A DNA stretch of 64,000 bases from NCBI GenBank assembly GCA_023228985.1, contig JALOAC010000004.1:62001-126000 (forward strand), read 5' to 3'. Position numbers and translations under genes: made by a program. The DNA is from Thiopseudomonas sp. (lineage in GTDB: Bacteria > Pseudomonadota > Gammaproteobacteria > Pseudomonadales > Pseudomonadaceae). The stretch's first letter is position 1. Every line of letters begins with the position of its first letter. Under the pieces are notes generated by a model. The model did not search any database, was not told where the DNA came from, and saw only the letters and a list, made by a program, of their open reading frames with translations. Shown piece by piece: positions 17,829 to 30,834 of the stretch.

Positions 17829-19157
17829 GTGGATTTGTTTGCTAATGAGCCTTTAACTCAACCGCTAGCTGCGCGACTGCGGGCAGAGAACCTCGATGAG
17901 TATGTAGGTCAGCAGCATATTCTGGCGCGTGGCAAACCCCTGCGTGAAGCCATCGAACAGGGCGCTTTGCACTCGATGCTGTTTTGGGGGCCGCCTGGAG
18001 TGGGCAAAACTACGTTGGCGCGCTTGTTGGCTAAGGTCAGTGACGCGCACTTTATTACTCTATCGGCGGTAATGGCTGGGGTTAAGGAAATTCGTCAAGC
18101 GGTTGAAGAAGCTAAGTTTCAGGCGGCTCAGCATCGACGTCGTTGTATCTTATTTGTTGATGAAGTGCACCGGTTCAACAAAGCCCAACAAGATGCTTTT
18201 TTACCCTATGTGGAAGATGGCACCTTTATTTTTATTGGTGCGACCACAGAAAACCCCTCTTTTGAGTTAAATAATGCGTTGTTGTCACGCGCACGGGTTT
18301 ATGTATTAAAAAACCTAGATGAGGCAGCACTTAAACAACTCTTGCAGCGTGCTTTAACTGAGCCGCGAGGCTTGTCGGTGCGAGGTTTGCAGCTCAATGA
18401 AGCGGCAATAGAGTTATTGGTGCGCGCCGCTGATGGCGATGGTCGGCGGTTATTAAACCTGTTGGAAAATGCCGCAGACTTGGTCGAAGACGGGCAAACT
18501 ATTAGCGAAGAGTTGCTGGGTGAAGTATTGGGCGAAACCCTGCGCCGTTTTGATAAGGGCGGCGAAGCGTTTTACGACCAAATTTCCGCACTGCATAAAT
18601 CAGTGCGGGGTTCCGATCCGGATGCGGCGTTGTATTGGTATACACGCATGCTGGATGGCGGTTGCGATCCCCTTTACATTGCCCGCCGCGTAGTACGCAT
18701 GGCCAGTGAGGATATTGGCAATGCGGACCCGCGTGCATTAAGTCTGTGCTTGGCGGGCTGGCAGGTGCAGGAGCGTTTAGGCAGTCCCGAGGGTGAGCTG
18801 GCGGTGGCGCAAGCAATTATTTATTTGGCTTGCGCGGCAAAAAGTAACGCGGTGTATATGGCTTACAATGCAGCGCGGCGTGATGCGCAGCAGCAGGGCT
18901 CGCTAGAGGTGCCCTTGCACTTGCGTAATGCACCAACCAACTTAATGAAGGACCTGGGTTATGGTGATGAATACCGCTATGCCCATGATGAGCCTAATGG
19001 TTACGCAGCAGGTGAAGATTATTTTCCTGAGGATATGACGCCGCAGCAGTATTATCAGCCTGTGCCGCGCGGACTAGAAATCAAGATTGCTGAAAAGCTT
19101 GAGTTTTTACGCCAACTGGATCAGCAAAGCCCACGTCAGCGTCGAGGTGAACATTGA
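17829..19157 (+). CDS. rarA: replication-associated recombination protein RarA (MgsA)
   Basis: 442 residues of the AAA+ clamp-loader-like family. GTG 17829 is the start, with GAGGAA six bases upstream and MDLFANEPLTQPLAARLRAE as the N terminus. Walker A GPPGVGKTTLARLLA and Walker B ILFVDEVHRFNKAQQDAF are intact. The C-terminal block DGGCDPLYIARRVVRMASEDIG is typical. It acts at stalled replication forks with SSB. It overlaps crcB by four bases. Confidence 0.95.
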   Translation: MDLFANEPLTQPLAARLRAENLDEYVGQQHILARGKPLREAIEQGALHSMLFWGPPGVGKTTLARLLAKVSDAHFITLSAVMAGVKEIRQAVEEAKFQAAQHRRRCILFVDEVHRFNKAQQDAFLPYVEDGTFIFIGATTENPSFELNNALLSRARVYVLKNLDEAALKQLLQRALTEPRGLSVRGLQLNEAAIELLVRAADGDGRRLLNLLENAADLVEDGQTISEELLGEVLGETLRRFDKGGEAFYDQISALHKSVRGSDPDAALYWYTRMLDGGCDPLYIARRVVRMASEDIGNADPRALSLCLAGWQVQERLGSPEGELAVAQAIIYLACAAKSNAVYMAYNAARRDAQQQGSLEVPLHLRNAPTNLMKDLGYGDEYRYAHDEPNGYAAGEDYFPEDMTPQQYYQPVPRGLEIKIAEKLEFLRQLDQQSPRQRRGEH

Positions 19158-19525
19158 GTGCCATAATCTGGGTTGCCTTGGGCGGTGCTCTAGGTAGTGT
19201 GTTGCGTTATCTAAGTGGCTTGTTGGTCAGTCAGCACGTGTCGGCGTACTGGGGCACCTTGCTGGTTAACCTGCTGGGCAGTCTATTAATTGGCATTGCA
19301 GCGGCTTATTTCGCTACTCGTGCAGAAAACCCACTGCTCCGCTTAGCGCTGATCACAGGTATACTTGGCGGTTTTACCACCCTGTCTGCATTCTCCCTTG
19401 AGTTATGGCAGCTGTTATCCAGCGATCGCTTGTTGCAAGCGGGTGTTTATCTGCTGTTGACCCTTGTGGGTGCAGTGCTGGCGACGGGATGCGGTTGGTG
19501 GATAGGTAGAAGCTTAGTTGCTTGA
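19154..19525 (+). CDS. crcB: fluoride ion channel CrcB/Fluc
   Basis: 123 residues, four membrane helices. GGALGSVLRYLSG, GTLLVNLLGSLLIG and GGFTTLSAFSLE are the hallmark Fluc motifs, including the central TLS break. It works as a dual-topology dimer exporting fluoride. TTG 19154 overlaps the rarA stop (TTGA) with GAGGTG upstream. I see no fluoride riboswitch, as expected for a gene inside an operon. Confidence 0.93.
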   Translation: MSAIIWVALGGALGSVLRYLSGLLVSQHVSAYWGTLLVNLLGSLLIGIAAAYFATRAENPLLRLALITGILGGFTTLSAFSLELWQLLSSDRLLQAGVYLLLTLVGAVLATGCGWWIGRSLVA

Positions 19526-19562
19526 TTATTAATTTTTAGTGAACACAAAACACAATAAGTGA

Positions 19563-20852
<1,290 letters not shown>

Positions 20853-20995
20853 TGGCGGCTTAGTGCCGCTTGAAAGTGCGTAGTTACGCTAAGAATTAAA
20901 CTTGATTTGAAACAATAGCCTTTTAGCTGCTTTGTTCGTACAGTGCCACAGCATCAACATCATGGTTAGGCTGCCAGAGCAGTTAAGGAATAAAT

Positions 20996-22417
20996 ATGGA
21001 TTACTTGCCGTTATTTCATCGCTTACAGCAGCAACCCGTGTTGTTAGTGGGTGGTGGAGAGGTTGCATTACGTAAGGCGCGCTTGCTGTGCCAAGCGGGT
21101 GCATTAGTGCACGTGGTTACCTTGGAAATTCATCCGCAGCTAGAACAGCTATTGCAAGAGCATGGCGGTACTTATGCCCTGGGTGCCTATCAGGCGGGCA
21201 CTTGTGCGGGGCATTGCTTGGTACTTGCCGCAACAGAAAATTTCTCGGTTAATCAGCAGGTCGCGCACGAAGCTAAGCAGCTGGGTATTCCGGTTAATGT
21301 GGTGGATACCCCTGAGCTTTGCACCGTGATATTCCCTGCCATAGTCGATCGCTCGCCTTTAATGGTGGCTGTATCCAGTGGCGGGCACGCGCCTGTGCTA
21401 GCACGTCTGGTGCGCGCTAAAATAGAAACGGTGATTCCCGCCACCTACGGACGTTTGGCGCAATTGGCGCAAAAGTTTCGGCAGCAGGCCAAAGAACGAC
21501 TCGCTGGGGTAGATGAGCGACGCGTATTTTGGGAAGAAGTATTACAGGGGCCGATTGCAGAGCAAATATTTGCAGGGCAGATCAAGCAGGCTGAACAAGC
21601 AGTACAGGATAAGCTGGATGCGCCGCAAGCTAAAACGCAGGGTGAGGTGTATCTGGTCGGTGCTGGTCCAGGCGACCCAGACTTGCTGACCTTTAAAGCG
21701 TTACGCTTGATGCAGCAAGCCGATGTGGTGCTGTATGACCGTTTGGTTGCGCCGGCTATTGTGGATATGTGCCGCCGTGACGCAGATCGGATTTATGTAG
21801 GTAAAGCAGCCTCGAATCACAGTTTGCCGCAAGAGCAGATTAACCAAAAACTGGTTGAATTAGCCAAGCAAGGCAAGCGGGTGTTACGCCTAAAAGGCGG
21901 TGACCCTTTTATTTTTGGTCGTGGTGGCGAAGAGATCGAAGAGCTTGCCCAGCATGGCGTGCCTTTTCAAGTGGTGCCGGGAATTACCTCTGCTGCGGGT
22001 TGCTCTAGCTATGCCGGTATACCGTTAACCCATAGAGACTATGCGCAGTCGGTACGCTTTGTTACCGGACATCCAAAAGACGGTAGTTTGAACCTGCCTT
22101 GGACTGAGCTTGTGTCTAACAGCCAGACAGTGGTGTTTTATATGGGTTTGGGTACTTTGCCCGATATAGCCAAACAGCTAATGGCGCACGGACGCTCATC
22201 AGAAACACCGGTAGCCGTCATTGAGCGTGGTACTACGCCCGAGCAGCGAGTTATTATTGGTTGTTTAGCCGATATCGCTATTAAAATTATTGCCGAGCAG
22301 GTGCAAAGCCCGAGCTTGATCATAGTGGGTGAGGTGGTTTCCTTGAAAGAGCGCTTGTCTTGGTTTGGTGAAAAGGACAAAAAGAGCGTAACAGAGACTG
22401 CCTGTGCTCTAGTGTAG
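20996..22417 (+). CDS. cysG: siroheme synthase CysG
   Basis: 473 residues, the full fused form. The N-terminal half (1-210) is the precorrin-2 dehydrogenase/ferrochelatase with the NAD-binding start [17 protein letters not shown]. The C-terminal half is the uroporphyrinogen-III methyltransferase with [20 protein letters not shown] and [15 protein letters not shown]. It makes siroheme for sulfite and nitrite reductases. An AAGGAATAAAT ribosome region precedes ATG 20996. It follows serS as in P. aeruginosa, after a gap of about 140 bases. Confidence 0.97.
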   Translation: MDYLPLFHRLQQQPVLLVGGGEVALRKARLLCQAGALVHVVTLEIHPQLEQLLQEHGGTYALGAYQAGTCAGHCLVLAATENFSVNQQVAHEAKQLGIPVNVVDTPELCTVIFPAIVDRSPLMVAVSSGGHAPVLARLVRAKIETVIPATYGRLAQLAQKFRQQAKERLAGVDERRVFWEEVLQGPIAEQIFAGQIKQAEQAVQDKLDAPQAKTQGEVYLVGAGPGDPDLLTFKALRLMQQADVVLYDRLVAPAIVDMCRRDADRIYVGKAASNHSLPQEQINQKLVELAKQGKRVLRLKGGDPFIFGRGGEEIEELAQHGVPFQVVPGITSAAGCSSYAGIPLTHRDYAQSVRFVTGHPKDGSLNLPWTELVSNSQTVVFYMGLGTLPDIAKQLMAHGRSSETPVAVIERGTTPEQRVIIGCLADIAIKIIAEQVQSPSLIIVGEVVSLKERLSWFGEKDKKSVTETACALV

Positions 22418-22471
22418 TCGCTGTTATAGGTTTAAACTAAGCACCTCAAATCGTTTATATTAGGTTTTATT

Positions 22472-22493
22472 AAGGCTGGCGTATGCCAGCCTT
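22472..22493. terminator. perfect hairpin between cysG and aruC
   Basis: AAGGCTGGC (22472-22480) and GCCAGCCTT (22485-22493) pair perfectly around GTAT. The following bases are TTGTCCGTTT, so the T-run is poor. It is probably the cysG terminator, but it lies only 26 bases from the aruC start, so an RNA-level effect on aruC is also possible. Confidence 0.6.
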
Positions 22494-22503
22494 GTCCGTT
22501 TAG

Positions 22504-24041
<1,538 letters not shown>

Positions 24042-24189
24042 ATAAAAAACAGCGAGCCATGGTTTGATAGGAATCATCTATGAGGCTGTTTAATCTAATT
24101 AATGAGTATGTTGACTGAGAATGTATTATTTTATGTGGCTGCTAATTGGATGCAGTTACCTGTTGCAATTTTAAGTAATGGATAACCCT

Positions 24190-26814
24190 ATGAAAAGCGC
24201 TGAAATTCGCGAAGCTTTCTTAAAGTTTTTTGAAGAAAAAGGGCACACGCGTGTACCTTCCAGTTCCTTGGTGCCGGACAATGATCCCACCTTGTTGTTT
24301 ACCAACGCTGGAATGAATCAGTTTAAAGACAGTTTTTTAGGACTCGAAAAGCGTCCCTATACCCGTGCGGCAAGCAGTCAGAAATGTGTGCGTGCAGGTG
24401 GCAAGCATAACGACTTAGAAAACGTAGGTTATACCGCACGTCACCATACTTTCTTTGAAATGCTGGGTAACTTCAGCTTTGGCGACTATTTCAAGCGCGA
24501 TGCAATTCATTACGCATGGGAGTTTCTAACCAGCGAAGCTTGGTTAAATCTACCCCAAGAAAAACTCTGGGTGACTGTGTATCACACCGATGACGAAGCT
24601 TATGATATTTGGCACAAAGAAATTGGTGTGCCGGCAGAGCGCTTGATTCGTATCGGTGATGAAGGCGATACACCCTATGTGTCAGATAACTTCTGGGCCA
24701 TGGGTGATACAGGTCCTTGTGGACCTTGCACGGAAATCTTTTTCGACCATGGCGAACATATTTGGGGTGGGCCACCGGGTTCTCCTGAAGAAGATGGCGA
24801 TCGCTATATCGAAATTTGGAATAACGTATTTATGCAGTTTAACCGTACTGCGGACGGTCAGATGCATTCTTTGCCTGCGCCTAGTGTGGATACCGGGATG
24901 GGCTTGGAGCGTATTAGTGCAGTGATGCAGCATGTGAACTCCAACTATGAAATCGATTTATTCCAAAACTTGCTAACCGCAGCGGCTGCTGCAATCGGCT
25001 GTGAAAATAACGATGACCCCTCATTAAAAGTGGTGGCTGACCATATTCGTTCGTGCAGCTTCCTGATTGCCGACGGTGTATTACCTGCTAACGATGGGCG
25101 TGGTTATGTATTGCGGCGTATCATTCGCCGTGCGTGCCGCCATGGACACAAGCTGGGCGCACAGGGCAGTTTCTTCTACAAAATTGTCGCCGCTTTGGCT
25201 ACAGAGATGGGTGATGCTTTCCCTGAATTAAAGCAACAGCAAGCGCAGATTGAGCGTGTGCTTAAAAACGAAGAAGAACAATTCGCCAAGACACTTGAGC
25301 AGGGTTTGCGCATTTTAGAGGCAGACTTGGCGGAGCTATCCGGCACAGTTATCCCTGGTGAAGTAGTGTTTAAACTCTATGACACCTACGGTTTCCCTAT
25401 GGATTTAACCGCTGATATTGCCCGTGAGCGCGAGTTAACTGTGGATGAAGAAGGCTTTGAGCGAGAGATGCAAGCGCAACGTGAGCGCGCACGCTCAGCC
25501 AGCTCTTTCGGTATTGATTACAACAGCTTAATCAAAGTAGAGGGGCAGACCGACTTCCTTGGTTACACTGACTTAGAAGCCAGCGCGCAAATAGTGAATT
25601 TGCTAAAAGACGGTCAAACGGCTGAGCACGCTAGCGCTGGTGATGAGCTGGTCGTGGTGTTGGATAAAACACCTTTCTACGCTGAGTCAGGTGGTCAGGT
25701 GGGTGATTGCGGCTATTTGCTGGCGCCAGGCGTGCGGTTTGAAGTGCGCGATACGACCAAGGCGGGTGATGCATTCTTACATCATGGCATGCTGCTCGAA
25801 GGTGAGCTGAATAACGGCACTTGGGTGCAAGCGCAGGTGGATTCTGGAGTGCGTCAAGCGACTGTGCTGAATCACTCGGCCACGCACTTATTGCATGCAG
25901 CACTGCGTGAAATCGTGGGTGAGCATGTCCAGCAAAAAGGTTCTTTGGTTGACAGCCAGCGTTTACGTTTTGACTTTAGTCATTTTGAAGCCCTGAGCGC
26001 AGAACAAATAACCGCGCTAGAAGACCGCGTAAACCAGCATATTCGCAACAATACCGAAATTTGTACTGAGCTGACCGATATTGAAACCGCCAAGAAAAAA
26101 GGCGCTTTGGCTCTGTTTGGTGAAAAATACGGTAATGAAGTCCGTGTGTTAAGCATGGGTGATGGGTATTCAGTTGAGCTTTGCGGCGGTACACACGCCA
26201 AGCGCACCGGTGATATAGGTGTGTTCAAGATCACTAGTGAAGGCGGTGTGGCAGCCGGTGTGCGTCGTATCGAGGCGATTACGGGTGAGCTGGCTTGGCA
26301 ATGGCTGAAAAACACTGAAGGCACGGTTAAGCAGTTGATGAGTATGGTCAAGGCTAATCGCGATAATCTGGTAGACAAACTGCAAGCGGTGCTAGAGCAG
26401 AATAAAACGCTAGAAAAAGAACTGCAGCAAAGTAAAGCCAAGGCGGCCAGTGCGGCTGGTAGCGATTTGGTCGCACAGGCACAAACAGTCAATGGCGTGA
26501 AGGTATTGGCGGCGCAACTGGATGGATTGGATAACAAAGCCTTGCTTGAACTGGTTGATCAATTAAAGAACAAGCTGGGTAGCAGCGTGATTTTATTAGG
26601 CTCGGTGTTGGATGATCGTGTTGTGCTGGTGGCCGGTGTCACTAAAGACTTAACCACGCGCTTTAAGGCTGGCGATTTAATGCGTCAAGCCGCCGCTCAA
26701 GTAGGCGGTAAAGGAGGTGGTCGTCCTGACATGGCGCAAGGCGGCGGAACCGATGCGAGCCAGCTGGCGACAGCGTTAGCGCTAGCTGAAAACTTTGTTT
26801 TGCAAGCAAATTGA
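24190..26814 (+). CDS. alaS: alanyl-tRNA synthetase
   Basis: 874 residues from ATG 24190 ([19 protein letters not shown]), the length and start of Pseudomonas AlaS. The ATG 12 bases upstream is less likely, as GGAT lies seven bases before 24190. Class II catalytic domain, tRNA recognition domain, editing domain with Zn ligands ([21 protein letters not shown]), a coiled coil and the C-Ala domain with [15 protein letters not shown] follow in order. The 5' gap of about 150 bases after the small acidic gene has no terminator that I can see. Confidence 0.98.
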   Translation: MKSAEIREAFLKFFEEKGHTRVPSSSLVPDNDPTLLFTNAGMNQFKDSFLGLEKRPYTRAASSQKCVRAGGKHNDLENVGYTARHHTFFEMLGNFSFGDYFKRDAIHYAWEFLTSEAWLNLPQEKLWVTVYHTDDEAYDIWHKEIGVPAERLIRIGDEGDTPYVSDNFWAMGDTGPCGPCTEIFFDHGEHIWGGPPGSPEEDGDRYIEIWNNVFMQFNRTADGQMHSLPAPSVDTGMGLERISAVMQHVNSNYEIDLFQNLLTAAAAAIGCENNDDPSLKVVADHIRSCSFLIADGVLPANDGRGYVLRRIIRRACRHGHKLGAQGSFFYKIVAALATEMGDAFPELKQQQAQIERVLKNEEEQFAKTLEQGLRILEADLAELSGTVIPGEVVFKLYDTYGFPMDLTADIARERELTVDEEGFEREMQAQRERARSASSFGIDYNSLIKVEGQTDFLGYTDLEASAQIVNLLKDGQTAEHASAGDELVVVLDKTPFYAESGGQVGDCGYLLAPGVRFEVRDTTKAGDAFLHHGMLLEGELNNGTWVQAQVDSGVRQATVLNHSATHLLHAALREIVGEHVQQKGSLVDSQRLRFDFSHFEALSAEQITALEDRVNQHIRNNTEICTELTDIETAKKKGALALFGEKYGNEVRVLSMGDGYSVELCGGTHAKRTGDIGVFKITSEGGVAAGVRRIEAITGELAWQWLKNTEGTVKQLMSMVKANRDNLVDKLQAVLEQNKTLEKELQQSKAKAASAAGSDLVAQAQTVNGVKVLAAQLDGLDNKALLELVDQLKNKLGSSVILLGSVLDDRVVLVAGVTKDLTTRFKAGDLMRQAAAQVGGKGGGRPDMAQGGGTDASQLATALALAENFVLQAN

Positions 26815-26834
26815 TGGATTAAGAGCAAACTTAA

Positions 26835-28070
26835 ATGGCTTTATTGGTACAAAAGTTTGGTGGCAGTTCGGTAGCTAATGTTGAGCGAATCGCACAGGTG
26901 GCCGCTAAAATACAGCGGTTTCATCGCGCGGGCGATCAGTTGGTCGTGGTGGTGTCAGCCATGAGTGGCGAAACCAATCGCTTGTTGGACTTGGCTAAAC
27001 AAATTAGTAGCACACCATCGCCGCGCGAATTGGATGTCATGGTCTCTACCGGTGAGCAGGTTACTATCGCTTTATTGGTTATGGCGCTAGAGAAGGCTGG
27101 CGTGCCGGCGGTGTCTTTTACGGGTTGGCAGGTGCCCATTAGAACCGATTCAGCGCACGGAAAAGCCAGAGTGCTAGACATTGACGGCGCGCATGTGCGC
27201 CAACAGCTGGATGCAGGGAAAGTGGTGGTGGTCGCTGGTTTCCAAGGCATAGACCCTGACAATAGCATTACAACCTTAGGTCGCGGCGGCTCAGATACCA
27301 CTGCTGTGGCTTTGGCGGCTGTGTTAAAGGCTGATGAGTGCCAGATATATACCGATGTGGATGGCGTTTACACAACCGACCCGCGCGTGGTTGCCAATGC
27401 GCGCCGGCTTGACCGCATAACCTTCGAGGAAATGTTGGAGATGGCCAGTCTAGGTTCAAAAATCCTACAGATTCGTTCAGTGGAGTTTGCGGGTAAATAC
27501 AATGTGCCTTTACGAGTGCTGCATAGCTTTCAGGATGGGCCGGGAACTTTGATAACGCTGGAGCAAGAAAACTCTATGGAACAGCCAATTATTTCAGGTA
27601 TTGCGTTTACTCGTGATGAAAGCAAGCTCACTATTCGTGGTGTGCCAGACACTCCGGGAGTAGCCTTTAAGATTTTAGGCCCCATCAGCGCAGCGAATAT
27701 AGAAGTGGATGTTATTGTTCAGAACGTGGCGGAAGACAACACCACCGACTTAACCTTCACCGTTGCCCGTTTAGATTACGAAAAAGCTATGGATATCTTG
27801 CACAAGACCGCTGAACAGATAGGCGCGCGTGATATTGCCGGAACTACTAGCATAGCCAAAGTGTCTATCGTTGGTGTTGGGATGCGCTCCCATGCTGGGG
27901 TGGCGAGCCGGATGTTTGAGGCACTGGCAAAAGAAAATATTAATATCCAGATGATTTCCACTTCAGAAATAAAAGTTTCTGTGGTGATTGATGAAAAATA
28001 TACCGAATTAGCAGTGCGTGCCTTGCACTCAGAGTTTGGTTTGGATGTGCCAACCGTGGCACATGCATAA
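26835..28070 (+). CDS. lysC: aspartate kinase LysC
   Basis: 411 residues: catalytic domain with KFGGSSVANVERI, VVSAMSGETNRLL, FTGWQVPI and TLGRGGSDTTAVALAA, followed by two ACT domains (about 265-405) for feedback by lysine and threonine. It makes aspartyl phosphate, the first step to Lys, Thr and Met. It starts 20 bases after alaS, as in other Pseudomonas. An internal start for a free regulatory subunit is known in relatives, and ATG codons exist before the ACT domains (EQENSMEQP), but I cannot tell whether one is used. Confidence 0.97.
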   Translation: MALLVQKFGGSSVANVERIAQVAAKIQRFHRAGDQLVVVVSAMSGETNRLLDLAKQISSTPSPRELDVMVSTGEQVTIALLVMALEKAGVPAVSFTGWQVPIRTDSAHGKARVLDIDGAHVRQQLDAGKVVVVAGFQGIDPDNSITTLGRGGSDTTAVALAAVLKADECQIYTDVDGVYTTDPRVVANARRLDRITFEEMLEMASLGSKILQIRSVEFAGKYNVPLRVLHSFQDGPGTLITLEQENSMEQPIISGIAFTRDESKLTIRGVPDTPGVAFKILGPISAANIEVDVIVQNVAEDNTTDLTFTVARLDYEKAMDILHKTAEQIGARDIAGTTSIAKVSIVGVGMRSHAGVASRMFEALAKENINIQMISTSEIKVSVVIDEKYTELAVRALHSEFGLDVPTVAHA

Positions 28071-28147
28071 TAAAGAATTTCTATCTCAGGTGATTTAGCT
28101 TGATATACGAAATGTACCCTTAACCAGGTTGTTGATGGTACGACTTG

Positions 28148-28168
28148 AATACAGGTGCAGACTGTATT
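28148..28168 (+). promoter_or_regulatory. stem-loop in the csrA 5' leader
   Basis: AATACAG (28148-28154) pairs with CTGTATT (28162-28168) around GTGCAGA. It ends 15 bases before the AAGGAG ribosome site of csrA. It could affect csrA translation or mRNA stability. The loop lacks GGA, so it is not itself an obvious CsrA site. Confidence 0.35.
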
Positions 28169-28196
28169 TATTTGCTTTTATACAAGGAGAAATGGA

Positions 28197-28379
28197 ATGT
28201 TAATTTTAACACGCCGTGTAGGTGAGACATTGATGGTTGGTGATGAGGTAACAGTCACTGTTTTAGGGGTGAAAGGCAACCAAGTACGTATTGGTGTGGA
28301 TGCCCCTAAAGATGTGGCTGTGCACCGCGAGGAAATCTATCAGCGCATACAAAAAGAAAAGGAAGAGTCCGGTCTTTAA
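28197..28379 (+). CDS. csrA: carbon storage regulator CsrA/RsmA
   Basis: 60 residues from ATG 28197 with AAGGAG eight bases upstream. The frame extends further 5' but without a ribosome site. [20 protein letters not shown] and the RNA-binding strand with R44 ([12 protein letters not shown]) are canonical. It is a dimer that binds GGA motifs in mRNA leaders and controls biofilm, virulence and motility genes. In Pseudomonas rsmA lies in the same place between lysC and the tRNA-Ser gene. Confidence 0.98.
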   Translation: MLILTRRVGETLMVGDEVTVTVLGVKGNQVRIGVDAPKDVAVHREEIYQRIQKEKEESGL

Positions 28380-28398
28380 TCTTTTTTGCATTATTGCT

Positions 28399-28426
28399 TT
28401 GCAATAAATAAAAAAGTAGGTATGAT
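28399..28426 (+). promoter_or_regulatory. sigma-70 promoter for the tRNA-Ser gene
   Basis: TTGCAA (28399-28404) and TATGAT (28421-28426) are separated by 16 bases. The tRNA starts 11 bases after the -10 box. A GC-rich stretch (CGTCCCCG) just after the -10 resembles the discriminator of stringently controlled stable RNA promoters. Confidence 0.6.
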
Positions 28427-28437
28427 TCGTCCCCGTT

Positions 28438-28530
<93 letters not shown>

Positions 28531-28604
28531 TGCGTTGTAAAGTAGTAATGTTGAATTTTATAAGGCTAACAAATTGTTACAAAAAGCCTTATACTATGTT
28601 TCAC

Positions 28605-28681
28605 GGACTCATAGCTCAGCTGGATAGAGTACTCGGCTACGAACCGAGCGGTCGGAGGTTCGAATCCTCCTGAGTCCGCCA
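28605..28681 (+). tRNA. tRNA-Arg (ACG), copy 1
   Basis: 77 bases, acceptor GGACTCA/TGAGTCC, anticodon loop CTACGAA, T loop TTCGAATC, CCA encoded. A34 should be edited to inosine by TadA to read CGU, CGC and CGA. Confidence 0.97.
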
Positions 28682-28727
28682 TATTGGCAAAGATGCTCCA
28701 GTGGTGCACTGGTAAAACTCACCAAAC

Positions 28728-28804
28728 GGACTCATAGCTCAGCTGGATAGAGTACTCGGCTACGAACCGAGCGGTCGGAGGTTCGAATCCTCCTGAGTCC
28801 GCCA
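28728..28804 (+). tRNA. tRNA-Arg (ACG), copy 2
   Basis: Identical to the copy at 28605-28681 over all 77 bases, with a 46-base spacer. It is probably processed from the same transcript, which ends at the terminator that follows. Confidence 0.97.
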
Positions 28805-28810
28805 TATTAA

Positions 28811-28844
28811 AAAAGCCTGCATCACAAGTGCAGGCTTTTTTTTT
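28811..28844 (+). terminator. intrinsic terminator of the tRNA operon
   Basis: GCCTGCA (28815-28821) pairs with TGCAGGC (28829-28835), followed by T9. An A-run on the 5' side extends the stem. It lies seven bases after the second tRNA-Arg. Confidence 0.95.
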
Positions 28845-28949
28845 GCGCGTAATTTACGCATTAAGTTCAAGTTTCGCTGCTAGGTAGCCTATACAATGGC
28901 TGTGTGATGCGTTGACCGATATCCCTGGCGCGCAAATAAGGGTTTAACT

Positions 28950-30374
28950 ATGACTGAAGTAGAAGTAAAAAAACCGCAAGAACGACTGCAGGAACGTTTT
29001 GCCCAAGTAGTGGACAGCTTGCAGCGGTTGAATGTTATAGATGAGACCCAAGGGTATTCGCGCGCGGCTGATAGTGCGCAGAGTCAAGTATTGGCCGAAC
29101 TGCAAGAGACGGTTACCGAACTGCACTCAGCTGATATTGCTTTTATTCTTGAAGGGCTACCGCTCGATGAACGCTTGACTGTTTGGCAGTTAGTGCGCGT
29201 TGAAAGTGATGGGGATATTCTGCTTGAAGTATCGGACGCGGTACGCGAAACCCTGCTGGCCGACATGGACGACCATGAAATTATTGCTGCCGCCAAAGAG
29301 CTGGATGTGGATGAGTTGGCAGAGCTGGCTCCAGAGCTGCCGCACGATGTTGTTTATGAGCTAATAGAGGCATTAGATGCGCAGCAGCGTGATCGCGTGC
29401 GTTCGGCCTTGTCTTATGAAGAAGAGCAGGTTGGCTCAATCATGGACTATGAAATGGTCACGGTGCGTGATGACGTAGCGCTCGAGGTTGTACTGCGTTA
29501 CCTGCGTCGTCTAAAAGAGCTGCCTGACCATTTGGATAAGCTGTTTGTGGTTGATTATGAGGGGTATCTGAAAGGCGTTCTGCCGATTAAGCGTCTGCTG
29601 GTCAACGATCCAGAAAAAACTGTTGCTGAGATTATGGCTGATGATCCAGTCACTTTTTATCCAGATGAAGACAGTGCTGATGCAGCGCAGGCGTTTGAGC
29701 GTTATGACCTTATTTCTGCGCCGGTAATTGAGAAAAGTGGCCGTCTAGTAGGACGTTTAACCATTGATGAGATGGTTGACGTCATTCGCGAAGAGTCAGA
29801 AGAAGAAGTGTTAAGTCGTGCGGGTTTACGTGAAGAAGAAGATATTTTCGCATCGGTATGGAAGTCGATTGCTAACCGCTGGGCCTGGCTGGCGATTAAT
29901 CTAGTAACTGCTTTTGTTGCTTCGCGGGTTATCGGCTTATTTGAGCACTCCATTGAAAAGCTAGTGGCATTGGCGGCATTGATGCCTATTGTTGCGGGTA
30001 TTGGCGGTAACTCGGGCAATCAGACTATTACTATGATTGTGCGGGCGATGGCGCTGGAGCAGTTAAGTACGGGTAATACCAACCGCTTGCTGCGTAAAGA
30101 GTTGGGCGTAGCCTTTATCAATGGTGTTATTTGGGGTGGAGTAATAGGTGTGGTTGCTTGGCTTTTATACGATTACTTTGCCTTGGGCATGGTGATGATC
30201 GCGGCCATGACACTCAATCTGTTATTGGCTGCCTTTATGGGTGTGCTCATTCCTATGACGATGGTACGTCTGGGGCGGGATCCTGCGTTAGGTTCTAGTG
30301 TGCTTATTACTGCTATGACGGACAGTGGCGGCTTCTTTATTTTCTTAAGCTTAGCTACGATGTTCTTACTCTAA
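28950..30374 (+). CDS. mgtE: magnesium transporter MgtE
   Basis: 474 residues. An N-terminal superhelical domain (about 30-150) and two CBS domains (about 155-285) form the cytoplasmic magnesium sensor. Five membrane helices follow (about 300-474), with the pore block PIVAGIGGNSGNQTITMIVRA and the C-terminal TDSGGFFIFLSLA. It is a magnesium-gated channel in the inner membrane. An AAGGG ribosome site precedes ATG 28950. In P. aeruginosa mgtE also follows the rsmA-tRNA cluster. No magnesium riboswitch is visible in the 105-base leader. Confidence 0.96.
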   Translation: MTEVEVKKPQERLQERFAQVVDSLQRLNVIDETQGYSRAADSAQSQVLAELQETVTELHSADIAFILEGLPLDERLTVWQLVRVESDGDILLEVSDAVRETLLADMDDHEIIAAAKELDVDELAELAPELPHDVVYELIEALDAQQRDRVRSALSYEEEQVGSIMDYEMVTVRDDVALEVVLRYLRRLKELPDHLDKLFVVDYEGYLKGVLPIKRLLVNDPEKTVAEIMADDPVTFYPDEDSADAAQAFERYDLISAPVIEKSGRLVGRLTIDEMVDVIREESEEEVLSRAGLREEEDIFASVWKSIANRWAWLAINLVTAFVASRVIGLFEHSIEKLVALAALMPIVAGIGGNSGNQTITMIVRAMALEQLSTGNTNRLLRKELGVAFINGVIWGGVIGVVAWLLYDYFALGMVMIAAMTLNLLLAAFMGVLIPMTMVRLGRDPALGSSVLITAMTDSGGFFIFLSLATMFLL

Positions 30375-30543
30375 ATCTTAACTTTGTCGACAAAAGATAA
30401 AAATAAAAAGCCTTTAGTATTTGCTAAGTTATTCTGTTCGCGTTAATCTGCGCTGGTTTTAGCTGTACTCAATCAAAATAGATTGCATCTGCAGCAAGTA
30501 TTTAAATAATAATAAGTCTTGTATTGTAGACACAGGGGCCGTT

Positions 30544-30801
30544 ATGACTTCTCAGCTACTCTTGCTCGAAGGTGTTGAACTCATGCTGTTTGGCTTGGGT
30601 TTGGTATTTCTTTTTTTAGTGCTACTGATTCTGTGTATCAACCTAATAGCCAGAACATTAGAGCGTTTTGCCATGCATGAGGCTGTTACTGCAACGGTGG
30701 TAACTAGAGTCGGCAAATCCGTATCTTGTGCGCAGGTCGATGCAGATACGCTCAGTGCCATTCAACTAGCTATTCAGCAGCATCGTGCACGTCACAATTA
30801 A
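30544..30801 (+). CDS. oadG: sodium-pumping oxaloacetate decarboxylase, gamma subunit (OadG)
   Basis: 85 residues. One N-terminal membrane helix (about 12-38, FGLGLVFLFLVLLILCINLIA) is followed by a short cytoplasmic tail, the OadG pattern. The gamma subunit anchors alpha to the membrane beta subunit and helps assembly. It starts 33 bases before oadA. The tail of about 45 residues lacks the long Pro/His stretch of the Klebsiella protein, so any zinc-binding tail is reduced. Confidence 0.82.
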   Translation: MTSQLLLLEGVELMLFGLGLVFLFLVLLILCINLIARTLERFAMHEAVTATVVTRVGKSVSCAQVDADTLSAIQLAIQQHRARHN

Positions 30802-30834
30802 AAACACAAAATATAAAATACGGAGTTTTCCTCT

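Noticed and set aside
28071..28196. Riboswitch in the lysC-csrA gap
   Set aside because: Only a small hairpin is visible; nothing resembles a lysine or other known riboswitch core, and the gene downstream is not metabolic.
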